From positions 1,240,001-1,304,000 of the forward strand of contig NZ_JBFRYB010000001.1 of NCBI RefSeq assembly GCF_040892595.1: DNA of 64,000 nucleotides, in the 5' to 3' direction. Below the pieces are notes generated by a model. It had not been told where the DNA came from and made no database searches. It saw nothing but the letters and a program-made list of their open reading frames with translations. Every line of letters begins with the position of its first letter. Within the stretch, counting starts at the first letter, position 1. Shown piece after piece: positions 19,721-29,105 of the stretch. The DNA is from Zhongshania sp. R06B22 (lineage in GTDB: Bacteria; Pseudomonadota; Gammaproteobacteria; Pseudomonadales; Spongiibacteraceae). The position numbers and the translations under genes are program-made.

Positions 19721-20070
19721 TTGAGTCGGCCAGACGATCGCTCTTCAGTTTACTGTTGGGAGGAAAGTCCGGGCTCCGCAGGGCAAGGCGCCAGGTAACT
19801 CCTGGGAGGTGCGAGCCTACGGAAAGTGCAACAGAAAATAAACCGCCTACGTAGCGCAAGCTGCCGGTAAGGTTGAAATGGTGCGGTAAGAGCGCACCGC
19901 GCGACTGGCAACAGTTCGTGGCATGGTAAACCCCGCCTGGAGCAAGGCCAAATAGGAATCCTTTGCTGTGGCCCACAGTGGATTCGGGTAGGCTGCTAGA
20001 GGCTTGCGGTGACGCAGGTCCCAGATGAATGGTCGTCCAAGACAGAACCCGGCTTATCGGCCGACTCAAT
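19721..20070 (+). ncRNA. rnpB: RNase P catalytic RNA (type A)
   Basis: The ribozyme that removes 5' leaders from tRNA precursors. About 350 nucleotides. The closing P1 stem is seen as GAGTCGGCC (19723-19731) pairing perfectly with GGCCGACTC (20059-20067). Highly conserved blocks are present: GAGGAAAGTCCGGGCTC near 19760, the CR-II/III-type ACAGAAAATAAACCGCC segment, AACCCCGCC and the AGACAGAACCCGGCTTATCGG 3' region, written here from 20039. The RNA lies between rsmI and mraZ as in Pseudomonas. Ends are set from P1 and the promoter and could be off by a few bases. Confidence 0.95.
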
Positions 20071-20244
20071 TTTATCCCACTCCACGCTAAAATATACTCA
20101 TACTTAATGTTCTACGTTAAGTTGAGTCTTCATGCCTTTGTTTTACCAAAATTAGCTCCAAATCCTCCGCTCGTTTTCTCCGAATTTGCGCGTAAGTTAC
20201 TGACACATTTACGAAAATTCCCTGCTATTTCCTACGTCTACAGC

Positions 20245-20274
20245 TTGACACCCATGCTTGCAAGTTCCTATAGT
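20245..20274 (+). promoter_or_regulatory. Main dcw-cluster promoter upstream of mraZ
   Basis: A perfect TTGACA (20245-20250) and TATAGT (20269-20274) with an 18-base spacer lie about 70 bases before mraZ. The start point would fall near 20281, right at the first MraZ-type repeat, the arrangement expected for an autoregulated mra promoter. Confidence 0.7.
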
Positions 20275-20281
20275 GTGCTCC

Positions 20282-20316
20282 AGTGGGTAAAAGTGGTTTT
20301 TAGTGGTTTTTTGCGG
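20282..20316 (+). promoter_or_regulatory. MraZ operator, four direct repeats with 10-base period
   Basis: AGTGG occurs at 20282, 20292 and 20302, followed by a degenerate TGCGG at 20312, each spaced exactly ten bases. MraZ is known to bind tandem TGGG-type repeats on one helix face upstream of its own gene. The first copy is the full AGTGGG. Location just downstream of the promoter fits repression of the whole cluster. Confidence 0.75.
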
Positions 20317-20342
20317 TTAAGAAGCGGAGCTTGGTGGGAATT

Positions 20343-20783
20343 ATGTTCCTCGGTAGTCACACAATTACAATGGATAGCAAGGGGCGTTTGGCGATACCAG
20401 CCAAGATTCGCGACGCCTTGATGTCTGCTTGTGACGGTCGCTTAGTGATTACTGCGCATACCGAAGAGCGCTGCTTGCTGGTGTACCCAGAGCCTCAGTG
20501 GCTAGATTTACTGCCTAAAATTGAAGCACTCCCGAATATTCACCGCAAAGCGCGGCTCGCACAGCGCTTATTGCTCGGCTATGCAACGCCGCTGGAAATG
20601 GATGGCAATGGCCGTGTGTTGTTGTCCCAGCCATTGCGGGACTATGCCGATCTGGATAAGAAGTTATTGCTGGTTGGTCAAGGCAAAAAACTAGAACTGT
20701 GGAGCGAGTCTGGCTGGTTTGAATGGCTGGGCGCCGCGGGAGAGGGTGATATGCCAGAAGAAATGTTATCCCTTTCTCTTTAG
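20343..20783 (+). CDS. mraZ: Transcriptional regulator MraZ
   Basis: DNA-binding autoregulator of the dcw cluster, forming ring-shaped oligomers of SpoVT/AbrB-like domains. The 146-residue protein contains two such repeats, with [10 protein letters not shown] near residue 10 and [17 protein letters not shown] near residue 85. ATG 20343 is preferred because it gives the usual MF-G-----D-KGR start and lies six bases after GGTGGG. The upstream TTG at 20331 is not conserved. The stop TAG ends at 20783 and overlaps possible rsmH GTG starts. Confidence 0.95.
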   Translation: MFLGSHTITMDSKGRLAIPAKIRDALMSACDGRLVITAHTEERCLLVYPEPQWLDLLPKIEALPNIHRKARLAQRLLLGYATPLEMDGNGRVLLSQPLRDYADLDKKLLLVGQGKKLELWSESGWFEWLGAAGEGDMPEEMLSLSL

Positions 20784-20797
20784 TGAGAGTGAGCCAA

Positions 20798-21739
20798 GTG
20801 GAACAACATTTAACAGTATTGCTCAATGAGGCCGTCAGCGCGTTAGTGACAGATACTAGCGGTCGCTATGTTGATGGCACGTTTGGGCGCGGCGGTCACA
20901 GCCGCTTAATTTTATCGCGTTTGGCGCCAGATGGCAGTTTATTGGGGATAGATAAAGATGCTCAAGCGATTGCCGAGGGCAATGAACTTGCGGCTAGCGA
21001 TTCACGTTTCCGTATTGCGCGGGGCTCCTTTGCAGATATTTCAAGTTTAGCGCAGCAAGCAGATGTAGCTGGGCCATTTTCCGGCGTCCTACTGGATTTG
21101 GGCGTGTCCTCTCCACAGTTAGATCAGGCCGAGCGCGGCTTTAGTTTTATGCGTGATGGTGATCTTGATATGCGTATGGATACTGGTAGCGGTATGAGTG
21201 CAGCTGAGTGGATTGCAACCGCGGGCGAGGAAGAAATGATCAAGGTCCTGAGGGACTACGGTGAAGAGCGGTTTGCCAAGCGTATTGTGAGAGCCATTAT
21301 TGCCGCGCGCGAAGAGACGCCGATTACTCGCACGCTGCAGCTGGCAAAAATTGTCACTGAAGCAAATCCGGCCTGGGAAAAGCATAAGCACCCAGCCACC
21401 CGGAGTTTTCAGGCAATAAGAATTTTTATAAACAATGAGCTAACCGATCTCGAGCGCCTACTTGGTAATGTGGTAGATCAGTTAGAGGTGGGTGGCCGCT
21501 TGGTGGTGATTAGTTTTCACTCGCTGGAGGACCGAATGGTGAAGCGTTTTATTCGGCGACAGTCAGAGGGCGACGACGTGCCCGCCTATATACCCGTTAC
21601 CGAGAGTCAGCGTAACCGCCGTTTAAAAATTATCGGCAAAGCCATCAAAGCATCGGAACAAGAAGTCGAGTCGAACCCGCGTTCTCGCAGTGCGGTAATG
21701 CGAGTGGCAGAGAAGTTGGCATACGAAAAATGTGCATAG
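20798..21739 (+). CDS. rsmH: 16S rRNA (cytosine-1402-N4)-methyltransferase RsmH
   Basis: Methylates N4 of C1402 in 16S rRNA, the same nucleotide whose ribose is modified by RsmI, encoded nearby. From GTG 20798 the protein is 313 residues, the E. coli length, beginning [16 protein letters not shown] 20789 and 20783 would lengthen it slightly. The SAM-binding motif [10 protein letters not shown], the [12 protein letters not shown] motif and the C-terminal [16 protein letters not shown] are all present. It follows mraZ and precedes ftsL by nine bases. Confidence 0.95.
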   Translation: MEQHLTVLLNEAVSALVTDTSGRYVDGTFGRGGHSRLILSRLAPDGSLLGIDKDAQAIAEGNELAASDSRFRIARGSFADISSLAQQADVAGPFSGVLLDLGVSSPQLDQAERGFSFMRDGDLDMRMDTGSGMSAAEWIATAGEEEMIKVLRDYGEERFAKRIVRAIIAAREETPITRTLQLAKIVTEANPAWEKHKHPATRSFQAIRIFINNELTDLERLLGNVVDQLEVGGRLVVISFHSLEDRMVKRFIRRQSEGDDVPAYIPVTESQRNRRLKIIGKAIKASEQEVESNPRSRSAVMRVAEKLAYEKCA

Positions 21740-21748
21740 GGGTGATAT

Positions 21749-22096
21749 ATGCTGGGCAAAAAACAGCGCAGCACTAATAAAAAGACCTACCAAATTGAAG
21801 AAGAGAGACAGGCTCCCCTCGGCGGAGTAGCCGTTCCTCTGCTCATTTTGTTAGTGCTGATCTCCTGTGTAGCGGTGGTTCAGAGTTCGCATAAAAGTCG
21901 GAAATTATTCGGTCAGCTGCAAGATCTGCGACGTGAGGCAATGCTGTTTGAAGAGGACTGGGGTCGGTTGTTGCTTGAGCAAAGCACCTGGGCGTCGCCA
22001 GATCGTGTGCAAGATATGGCTGTGCGGAAATTAAAAATGCAAGCGCCGAAAGCGCGGGAAGTAAAAATGGTTGGGGGCTATGGGAAAGCAGGTTAA
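21749..22096 (+). CDS. ftsL: Cell division protein FtsL
   Basis: Bitopic divisome protein that forms the FtsQLB complex and activates FtsWI. The 115-residue product has a charged cytoplasmic N terminus, one membrane helix (about residues 27-47) and a periplasmic coiled coil. The helix is followed by the WGRLLLEQSTWASPDRVQDMA segment common to gammaproteobacterial FtsL. ATG 21749 follows AGGGGTGAT. The 3' end overlaps ftsI by 17 bases. Confidence 0.92.
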   Translation: MLGKKQRSTNKKTYQIEEERQAPLGGVAVPLLILLVLISCVAVVQSSHKSRKLFGQLQDLRREAMLFEEDWGRLLLEQSTWASPDRVQDMAVRKLKMQAPKAREVKMVGGYGKAG

Positions 22097-23804
22097 AGCA
22101 CCTATTTCACCGTGGCGTTTCCGCATAGTAGTGGGAGCGCTATTTGTGCTCGCCCTGCTTTTGGTGTGGCGGACACTGACATTGCAAGTATTAGATGTTG
22201 ATCGTGGCTATGAGTTTTTACAGGGTCAGGGTAACGCTCGCACCAATCGCACCGAAGTTATACCTGCGCACCGAGGCATGATTTCTGACCGCAATGGTGA
22301 ACCACTCGCGGTAAGTACACCTGTTGCCTCTATTTGGGCGAATCCGCAGGAATTAAAAAATGCCAAGGGCGAGTGGTCGCGCCTCGCCGTAAGTCTAGAT
22401 ATGAAAGCCGCAGATTTGTCACGACGCATGGAAAGGTATAGCGGCAGTCAGTTTATGTATCTGCGTCGTCATATGTCGCCTGCCGCAGCTAAACAAATTA
22501 TTCAAATGAAAGTCCCCGGTGTTTATTTGCAGCGTGAGTACCGCCGCTTTTATCCCGCCGGTGAAGTGACCTCGCACATCCTCGGTTTTACCGATATTGA
22601 TGACCGTGGTCAGGAGGGCTTAGAGCTTGCGTATGATGAATGGCTCAATGGCACGCCGGGTCGCAAACAAGTTCTGAAAGACTTATATGGCAATATTATT
22701 AGGGAGATAGACGCCGGCGAGGCGGCTAGTCCGGGCAAAGATGTCCAGCTCAGTATAGATTTGCGCTTGCAGTATCTCGCTTATCGAGAGCTCAAAGAAG
22801 CCATCACCAAAACCGGCGCTAAGGCCGGTTCGGTCGTTATTATCGATAGTGAAAATGGCGAAGTATTGGCGATGGTGAATCAGCCCTCGTTTAACCCTAA
22901 TAATCGACGCCAGCTAATTCCCGATTCTATGCGTAATCGCGCTGTTATCGATATGTTTGAGCCGGGTTCAACGGTCAAACCCTTGACGATTGTTGCTGCT
23001 TTGGAGAGCGGTAAATATCAGCCCGATACGGTTATAAATACCAACCCAGGCTATATAAAAGTTGGTCGAAAATTACTTGAAGACCACCGCAATTACGGTG
23101 CGATTACCGTTGCTGAAGTATTAAAAAAATCTAGCCAGGTGGGTACTACAAAGATTGCACTATCCTTGGATGAGCATGATGTATGGGGTGTTTTTAATCG
23201 CTTCGGTCTTGGCCGTTCAACGGGCTCAGGCTTCCCGGGCGAAAGTAACGGTATGTTGCCCAATAGACCTAATTGGCGGCCAATAGAGCGCGCAACATTT
23301 GCGTTTGGTTATGGCTTAACGGTCACTAATCTACAGCTTGCACAAGCTTACTCGGTGTTTGCAAATCGCGGGAAGTTTCAGCAAGCGTCCTTACTAAAGC
23401 GCAGCGACAAACCGGTTATGCAGCAAGTGATTTCCGCCAAGATTGCGCGTCAGGTCGTCGATATGCTGGAAGAGGTGACCTCCTTGGGTGGCACGGCTAC
23501 CCGCGCCCAAGTTGACGCCTATCGTATTGCGGGTAAAACGGGCACCTCCCATAAAGCCGAAGCTGGTGGCTACTCAGAAGATCGTTATTTTGCCGTATTT
23601 GCTGGCGTTGCGCCTGCAAGTAATCCGCGCATTGTGGCGGTGGTCACTATCGATGAGCCGCACGGTGATTACTTTGGTGGCCTGGTTGCTGCACCGGTAT
23701 TTTCAAAGGTCGTTTCAGACGCATTGCGGTTATTAAATATAGCGCCGGATAATCTCGAGCCGGCTGCCCCTAAACCTAAAGTTAAGGGAGATGCGGCAGC
23801 GTGA
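22080..23804 (+). CDS. ftsI: Septal peptidoglycan transpeptidase FtsI (PBP3)
   Basis: Class B penicillin-binding protein that crosslinks septal peptidoglycan with FtsW. The 574 residues comprise a short cytoplasmic tail, a membrane anchor (about 18-38), a pedestal domain (to about 220) and the transpeptidase domain. The catalytic motif is Ser297-Thr-Val-Lys and the KTG motif is at 486-488. The second motif reads Ser351-Ser352-Gln353, where E. coli and P. aeruginosa have SSN. ATG 22080 lies inside the ftsL end; a TTG nine bases upstream is unlikely. The stop overlaps murE. Confidence 0.96.
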   Translation: MGKQVKAPISPWRFRIVVGALFVLALLLVWRTLTLQVLDVDRGYEFLQGQGNARTNRTEVIPAHRGMISDRNGEPLAVSTPVASIWANPQELKNAKGEWSRLAVSLDMKAADLSRRMERYSGSQFMYLRRHMSPAAAKQIIQMKVPGVYLQREYRRFYPAGEVTSHILGFTDIDDRGQEGLELAYDEWLNGTPGRKQVLKDLYGNIIREIDAGEAASPGKDVQLSIDLRLQYLAYRELKEAITKTGAKAGSVVIIDSENGEVLAMVNQPSFNPNNRRQLIPDSMRNRAVIDMFEPGSTVKPLTIVAALESGKYQPDTVINTNPGYIKVGRKLLEDHRNYGAITVAEVLKKSSQVGTTKIALSLDEHDVWGVFNRFGLGRSTGSGFPGESNGMLPNRPNWRPIERATFAFGYGLTVTNLQLAQAYSVFANRGKFQQASLLKRSDKPVMQQVISAKIARQVVDMLEEVTSLGGTATRAQVDAYRIAGKTGTSHKAEAGGYSEDRYFAVFAGVAPASNPRIVAVVTIDEPHGDYFGGLVAAPVFSKVVSDALRLLNIAPDNLEPAAPKPKVKGDAAA

Positions 23805-25282
23805 TGGCAGAGCAACAGGACTATACAGTACCGAGATTACTCGGCGATTTACTAAATGACTTGGCGCCCGAAGTTGCCGCGGTGCCGGTGACGGGTTTGG
23901 CCTTGAATAGTCGGGAAGTAAAGGCTGGCGATGTATTCCTTGCCGTTAAGGGTCACCTTGTCGATGGCCGAGATTATATTAATTCCGCTATTGAGGCCGG
24001 TGCCGTCGCGGTGATCGCTGATGCGCCATTCGACGCCGCGCAATGGTCACTGCCGGTTATTGTTGTCGATAATTTAACTACAAATTTGAGTGATATTGCT
24101 GGTCGTTTTTACGGTCATCCATCATCGCAACTTAAGCTAATAGGTATAACCGGAACCAATGGTAAAACCAGTTGCGCGTGGATGATTGCGCAATTATTAG
24201 AGGCGATTGGTAAGCCCTGCGGATTAATTGGCACATTGGGCAGTGGCCGATTTGGCCGCTTGAATAGTGGCAATAACACCACCCCTGATGCGATTTCTGT
24301 ACAGGCACTTTTAGCCGACTGGCGAGATGGTGGTGCAAGCTGGGCTGCCATGGAAGTGTCATCACATGGCTTGGCCCAGCATCGTGCCGCTGCATTGCAG
24401 TTTACTGCAGCCGTGTTCACGAATCTAAGCCAAGACCACCTCGACTACCATGGCTCTATGGAAGCTTATGGCGAAGAAAAAGCTCGTTTGCTCAACTGGA
24501 CGGATCTGCAGCTGGCGGTAATAAATCGCGATGATGAATTTGGTCGTCAGCTGCTGGCAAGATCAAGCGCTAAGCAGGTCATTGATTTCAGTGTTTTCGA
24601 TAGCCGGGCAAAAGTTTATGCCGAAGATGTGAGTTGCGATATCAATGGTATTAGCGCGAGGCTGCGAAGCGTGTGGGGAGATCTGACGATTAGCTCCTCG
24701 TTATTAGGCGGCTTTAATTTGTCCAACTTATTAGCCGCAAGCGCAGTATTACTTGGCCTAGGTGTGCCGGCTGAAAAAATAGAAGCGGCCTTGCCGTCGC
24801 TACAACCTGTGCCTGGTCGTATGGAGTGCTTGCGTGCAGCAGACGATGTGATTGCGGTGATCGATTACGCGCATACGCCTGATGCATTGCAAAAGGTCTT
24901 GGAAACCTTGCGAGCGGCTATTAGCGGCAAAGTTATTTGTGTGATGGGCTGCGGTGGCGACCGAGATAAATCTAAGCGGCCGCTAATGGGAGCGATTGCA
25001 GAAAAGTTCGCCGATCAAGTTTGGGTGACAAGCGATAATCCAAGATCAGAGCTGGCTGCACAAATCATTTCAGATATCTGCGCGGGAATGGGTAGCCAGC
25101 CCTCGATAGAAATAGAGCGTGATGTCGCGATTAATAGTGCAATTCGATCTGCAAATCCTGGTGACGTTGTATTAGTTGCGGGCAAAGGTCACGAGGACTA
25201 TCAGGAAATTGGCGGTCGTAGGCTGCCCTTCAGTGATGTGCAGTGCGCTCGCCTCGCTTTGGCTGCGAGGGTGGCCTTGTGA
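23804..25282 (+). CDS. murE: UDP-MurNAc-tripeptide ligase MurE, meso-DAP adding
   Basis: ATP-dependent ligase adding the third stem-peptide residue. At 492 residues it has the three-domain Mur ligase plan: an N-terminal UDP-binding domain, a central ATPase domain with GITGTNGKTS, and a C-terminal domain with DNPR (in VTSDNPRSE), the signature of enzymes that add meso-diaminopimelate rather than lysine. The ATG at 23804 shares its A with the ftsI stop TGA (TGATG). The 3' end overlaps murF by four bases. Confidence 0.96.
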   Translation: MAEQQDYTVPRLLGDLLNDLAPEVAAVPVTGLALNSREVKAGDVFLAVKGHLVDGRDYINSAIEAGAVAVIADAPFDAAQWSLPVIVVDNLTTNLSDIAGRFYGHPSSQLKLIGITGTNGKTSCAWMIAQLLEAIGKPCGLIGTLGSGRFGRLNSGNNTTPDAISVQALLADWRDGGASWAAMEVSSHGLAQHRAAALQFTAAVFTNLSQDHLDYHGSMEAYGEEKARLLNWTDLQLAVINRDDEFGRQLLARSSAKQVIDFSVFDSRAKVYAEDVSCDINGISARLRSVWGDLTISSSLLGGFNLSNLLAASAVLLGLGVPAEKIEAALPSLQPVPGRMECLRAADDVIAVIDYAHTPDALQKVLETLRAAISGKVICVMGCGGDRDKSKRPLMGAIAEKFADQVWVTSDNPRSELAAQIISDICAGMGSQPSIEIERDVAINSAIRSANPGDVVLVAGKGHEDYQEIGGRRLPFSDVQCARLALAARVAL

Positions 25283-26643
25283 TTGCGGCAATGACATTGC
25301 AGAAGCTTGCCGATATCAGCTCGGGAACATTACATGGCGAGGATGTCTCATTCATTGGTGTTTCTACCGATACGCGCAGCATTAAAGACGGCGATTTATT
25401 TGTTGCACTTGCCGGTGAGAATTTTAATGGCAATCAGTTTGTCGATGTAGCTAAACGAAGTGGCGCTATTGCCGCATTAGTGACTGAAGCTAGCGATATT
25501 CTTCCCAATGTCTTGGTCGCAGATAGTCGGCGCGCGCTGGGATTACTGGCGAGAGAAAATCGTCGGAAATTCTCAGGCTCACTAGTCGCGGTTACAGGAA
25601 GTAGCGGCAAGACCAGTACTAAGGAAATGTTGGCAAATATTTTCGCTCGGAGCGGCGCAGTATTCGCAACGCAGGGAAATTTAAATAATGAAATTGGTGT
25701 GCCATTGAGTTTGCTCGCCATCGAAGAACAACATCGTTTTGCAGTGATTGAAATGGGCGCTGGGAAACAGGGCGATATTGCTTACTTATGTGAATTTGCT
25801 GAACCAGACATTGCGATATTAACCAATGCGCAGCAAGCGCATATTGCAGGGTTTGGATCACTGGAAGTTGTGGCGAAGACCAAGGGTGAAATATTTCGTG
25901 GTTTGCCCAGACATGGCCTTGCCGTCATAAATGCTGATGATGCGTATTGCGAGTTTTGGCGTGAGAGTGCCAAAGCTGTAAAGCAACTCCTATTCAGCCT
26001 TGTGCGTGAGGATGTTGATGTGTTTGCTCGAGATATTGATTTAAGTGTGCCTGGCAAAGTTCAATTTGAATTGGTGAGCTTTAATGGCAGCGCAAAAGTG
26101 TGTATGCCCCTGTCGGGTAAGCATATGGTTGCTAACGCCCTCGCTGCTGCGGCAGCGTCATTGTCTGCCGGTGTGAGTTTGGACGATGTGGTTGCGGGAC
26201 TTGAGTCAATGCGTAGCGTAAGCGGACGATTGCTAAGACGAGATATTGGCGGTGTTGCCGTTATTGATGACAGTTATAACGCTAACCCTGGATCAGTGCG
26301 CGCAGCCATTGATGTGTTGGCGAGTAGCGCCGGTAGAAAACTATTTGTTATGGGGCACATGGCAGAGCTTGGGCCAGAGTCAGATATGCGCCACCGCGAG
26401 ATTGCCGCTTATGCCCGTGAAAATAGAATTGATACTGTGTTTTTCGTGGGCGAGTTTGCGCCGCTAATGGCCAGTGAGTTTGGGCAACATAGCTTTGCCT
26501 TTTCTAGCAAAGCTGATCTGATTTCGATGCTAAATAATTTTGTGAAAGTAGGGGATACCGTATTGGTTAAGGGTTCGCGCAGCGCCGCGATGGAAGAAGT
26601 GGTAGACGGGCTCTCTGCAAAACTGACGGGGAGTAATACCTAA
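25279..26643 (+). CDS. murF: UDP-MurNAc-tripeptide:D-Ala-D-Ala ligase MurF
   Basis: Adds D-Ala-D-Ala to the UDP-MurNAc-tripeptide, completing the pentapeptide. From GTG 25279, which overlaps the murE stop as GTGA, the protein is 454 residues and starts [13 protein letters not shown], matching relatives. ATG 25291 is an alternative, and a start at 25243 is unconserved. The ATP-binding motif is [12 protein letters not shown] and the [15 protein letters not shown] signature is present. The final A of its stop begins the mraY ATG (TAATG). Confidence 0.95.
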   Translation: MIAAMTLQKLADISSGTLHGEDVSFIGVSTDTRSIKDGDLFVALAGENFNGNQFVDVAKRSGAIAALVTEASDILPNVLVADSRRALGLLARENRRKFSGSLVAVTGSSGKTSTKEMLANIFARSGAVFATQGNLNNEIGVPLSLLAIEEQHRFAVIEMGAGKQGDIAYLCEFAEPDIAILTNAQQAHIAGFGSLEVVAKTKGEIFRGLPRHGLAVINADDAYCEFWRESAKAVKQLLFSLVREDVDVFARDIDLSVPGKVQFELVSFNGSAKVCMPLSGKHMVANALAAAAASLSAGVSLDDVVAGLESMRSVSGRLLRRDIGGVAVIDDSYNANPGSVRAAIDVLASSAGRKLFVMGHMAELGPESDMRHREIAAYARENRIDTVFFVGEFAPLMASEFGQHSFAFSSKADLISMLNNFVKVGDTVLVKGSRSAAMEEVVDGLSAKLTGSNT

Positions 26644-27725
26644 TGCTGCTATTTCTTTCGGAGTATCTCAGTCAGCATATCAGCGGTTTCGCGGTATTCC
26701 AGTACCTGAGTTTTCGCGGCATTTTAGGTGTGTTAACCGCACTTGCCATTTCCTTGCTTATCGGTCCTGTGATGATTCGTAAGTTAAATTATTACCAGAT
26801 TGGTCAAGCGGTTCGCGACGACGGTCCAAAATCGCATTTGAGTAAGTCGGGTACGCCAACAATGGGTGGCGCGCTTATTTTAGTGGCAATTTTTACCAGC
26901 ACACTATTGTGGTCAGATCTACGTAATCCCTTTGTATGGACGGTGCTTGCGGTCACCGCAGTATTTGGTGCAGTGGGTTGGGTAGATGACTACCGGAAGG
27001 TGATTGAGCGCAATCCTCGCGGACTGCCGGCGCGCTGGAAATTCTTTTGGCAAAGTGTCGCGGGCTTGGGTGCGGCCATATTCCTTTATATGACGGCGGA
27101 TAGTCCGGTTAATACCGAATTGTTTTTTCCCTTCTTTAAAAACTTTAGCTGGCAGATGGGCGCATTTTTTATTGTGCTGACGTATTTCGTGATTGTTGGG
27201 TCGAGTAATGCCGTCAATTTAACCGATGGCTTAGACGGCCTCGCGATACTGCCTACGGTAATGGTGGGTGCCGCATTGGGCATCATCGCCTACCTTACCG
27301 GTAACGTGAAATTTGCAGAATATCTGCATATTCCCTATGTGGCCGGAGCGGGTGAACTTATTGTTGTTTGCGGCGCATTAGCCGGCGCAGGTTTGGGCTT
27401 TTTATGGTTTAACACTTACCCCGCCCAAGTGTTCATGGGTGATGTGGGTGCCCTCGCACTCGGGGCAACGCTAGGGACAGTCGCGGTAATAACGCGGCAC
27501 GAGATAGTGTTTTTTATTATGGGTGGCATTTTCGTTCTTGAGACGGTGTCGGTCATTTTGCAAGTAGCTTCTTTTAAGTTAACGGGTCGGCGTATTTTTA
27601 GAATGGCGCCCATCCATCATCATTTTGAATTAAAAGGCTGGCCAGAGCCCCGCGTGATTGTGCGGTTCTGGATTATCACCGTCATGCTGGTGTTATTTGG
27701 TTTGGCGACCTTAAAACTACGATGA
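26643..27725 (+). CDS. mraY: Phospho-MurNAc-pentapeptide translocase MraY
   Basis: Integral membrane enzyme that transfers phospho-MurNAc-pentapeptide to undecaprenyl phosphate, giving lipid I. Exactly 360 residues as in E. coli, with ten predicted membrane segments, the [13 protein letters not shown] loop, the DDYRK motif, [13 protein letters not shown] with catalytic aspartates, and [15 protein letters not shown] near the C terminus. It is coupled to murF and followed by murD after 24 bases. Confidence 0.97.
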   Translation: MLLFLSEYLSQHISGFAVFQYLSFRGILGVLTALAISLLIGPVMIRKLNYYQIGQAVRDDGPKSHLSKSGTPTMGGALILVAIFTSTLLWSDLRNPFVWTVLAVTAVFGAVGWVDDYRKVIERNPRGLPARWKFFWQSVAGLGAAIFLYMTADSPVNTELFFPFFKNFSWQMGAFFIVLTYFVIVGSSNAVNLTDGLDGLAILPTVMVGAALGIIAYLTGNVKFAEYLHIPYVAGAGELIVVCGALAGAGLGFLWFNTYPAQVFMGDVGALALGATLGTVAVITRHEIVFFIMGGIFVLETVSVILQVASFKLTGRRIFRMAPIHHHFELKGWPEPRVIVRFWIITVMLVLFGLATLKLR

Positions 27726-27749
27726 AATTATTACGGGGTTGATGCGGGA

Positions 27750-29105
27750 ATGAGTTTGATTGCATCCGACAATGGACGAGTTGTTATTGGTTTGGGAAAA
27801 ACCGGGCTTTCTGTCGCCCGCTATTTCTCTAACCAAGGCATGTCGTTTGCGGTTGCAGATAGTCGCCAAATACCCCCTGGTTTAGAGCAGTTTCGCCGCG
27901 AGTTTCCGCATATTAAACTCAGCTTGGGCGCCTTTAATACTGAGCAGTTTTTGTCTGCCACTGAGTTAGTAGTCAGCCCCGGTATTTCTCTGGCGGAGCC
28001 GGCCATTGCGGCAGCTAAAGCGCAAGGCGTTGTTATATCGGGTGATATCGAATGGTTCTGTCGAGAGGCTAAAGCGCCGATAGTCGCTATTACTGGCTCG
28101 AATGGCAAGAGTACTGTGACCACCTTAGTGGGCGAGATGGCGGCTTATCAGGGGCGCCGGGTAGCAGTGGGCGGTAATTTAGGTACCCCAGCCTTAGATT
28201 TGTTAAGCGATGATGTTGATCTGTATGTGGTTGAGTTGTCGTCTTTTCAGTTAGAACGTTGTGATTCGGTGGGCGCTGAAGTCGCGACTGTATTGAATCT
28301 GAGTGAAGATCATCTGGATCGTCATGGCAGCTTACTTAAGTACCACCAGGCCAAACATCAGATCTTCAAAGAGTGCAGGCAAGTCGTTATCAATCGCGAC
28401 GATGCCTTGAGCACACCACTGGTACCTGACGGTGTTGTTCGGTGGAGTTTCGGTCTTGGTCGTTCTGATTTTCGTACTTTCGGCATTGTTGAGCAGGATG
28501 GCGAGCAGTATTTGGCCTTGGCGCGCGAGGCTTTACTGCCAGTGGCGGCGATGAAAATTGCCGGCTCACATAATATTAGCAATGCCCTAGCTGCCCTGGC
28601 GTTGGGTAGCGCAGTTGGTTTAGCGATGCCGGCAATGTTAACAGCTTTGTGCGATTTTAAAGGCCTAGCGCACCGCTGTGAATTTGTTGTTGAGCACCAA
28701 GGTGTTCGATATTACAACGACTCTAAAGGTACCAATGTGGGTGCAGCGGTATCTGCACTGCGCGGTTTAGCGAGCGCCGGTAAGGTCGTACTCATTGCCG
28801 GTGGCGTGGGCAAAGGTGCAGATTTCACACCATTAATAAATACCCTTGCAGAGTCGGCACGCGCCGCGGTATTCATTGGTGAGATGGCGCCAACACTGAC
28901 TGAAATGCTGGGTGAGCGAATCCCAGCAACGACCAGTGACAGTATGTCCTCTGCAGTAAAAGCGGCATCTACGTATGCACTGCCGGGGGATATTGTATTG
29001 CTATCGCCGGCCTGCGCTAGCTTTGATATGTTTAGCGATTATGAGCATCGCGGTCGCCAGTTCAGCGAAGCTGTAATGTCTTTAGCGGGGGGTGCTTTAG
29101 CATGA
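27750..29105 (+). CDS. murD: UDP-MurNAc-L-alanine:D-glutamate ligase MurD
   Basis: Adds D-glutamate as the second stem-peptide residue. The 451-residue Mur ligase has the ATP motif ITGSNGKSTVTTL, ELSSFQLERCD, LNLSEDHLDRHGS and YYNDSKGTNVGA, all typical of MurD. ATG 27750 follows GCGGGA. The last codon region overlaps the ftsW start by four bases (ATGA). Confidence 0.96.
   Translation: MSLIASDNGRVVIGLGKTGLSVARYFSNQGMSFAVADSRQIPPGLEQFRREFPHIKLSLGAFNTEQFLSATELVVSPGISLAEPAIAAAKAQGVVISGDIEWFCREAKAPIVAITGSNGKSTVTTLVGEMAAYQGRRVAVGGNLGTPALDLLSDDVDLYVVELSSFQLERCDSVGAEVATVLNLSEDHLDRHGSLLKYHQAKHQIFKECRQVVINRDDALSTPLVPDGVVRWSFGLGRSDFRTFGIVEQDGEQYLALAREALLPVAAMKIAGSHNISNALAALALGSAVGLAMPAMLTALCDFKGLAHRCEFVVEHQGVRYYNDSKGTNVGAAVSALRGLASAGKVVLIAGGVGKGADFTPLINTLAESARAAVFIGEMAPTLTEMLGERIPATTSDSMSSAVKAASTYALPGDIVLLSPACASFDMFSDYEHRGRQFSEAVMSLAGGALA

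Noticed and set aside
19680-20069. Minus-strand 129-codon open frame
   Set aside because: It lies entirely across the RNase P RNA gene, whose conserved structure explains the sequence.
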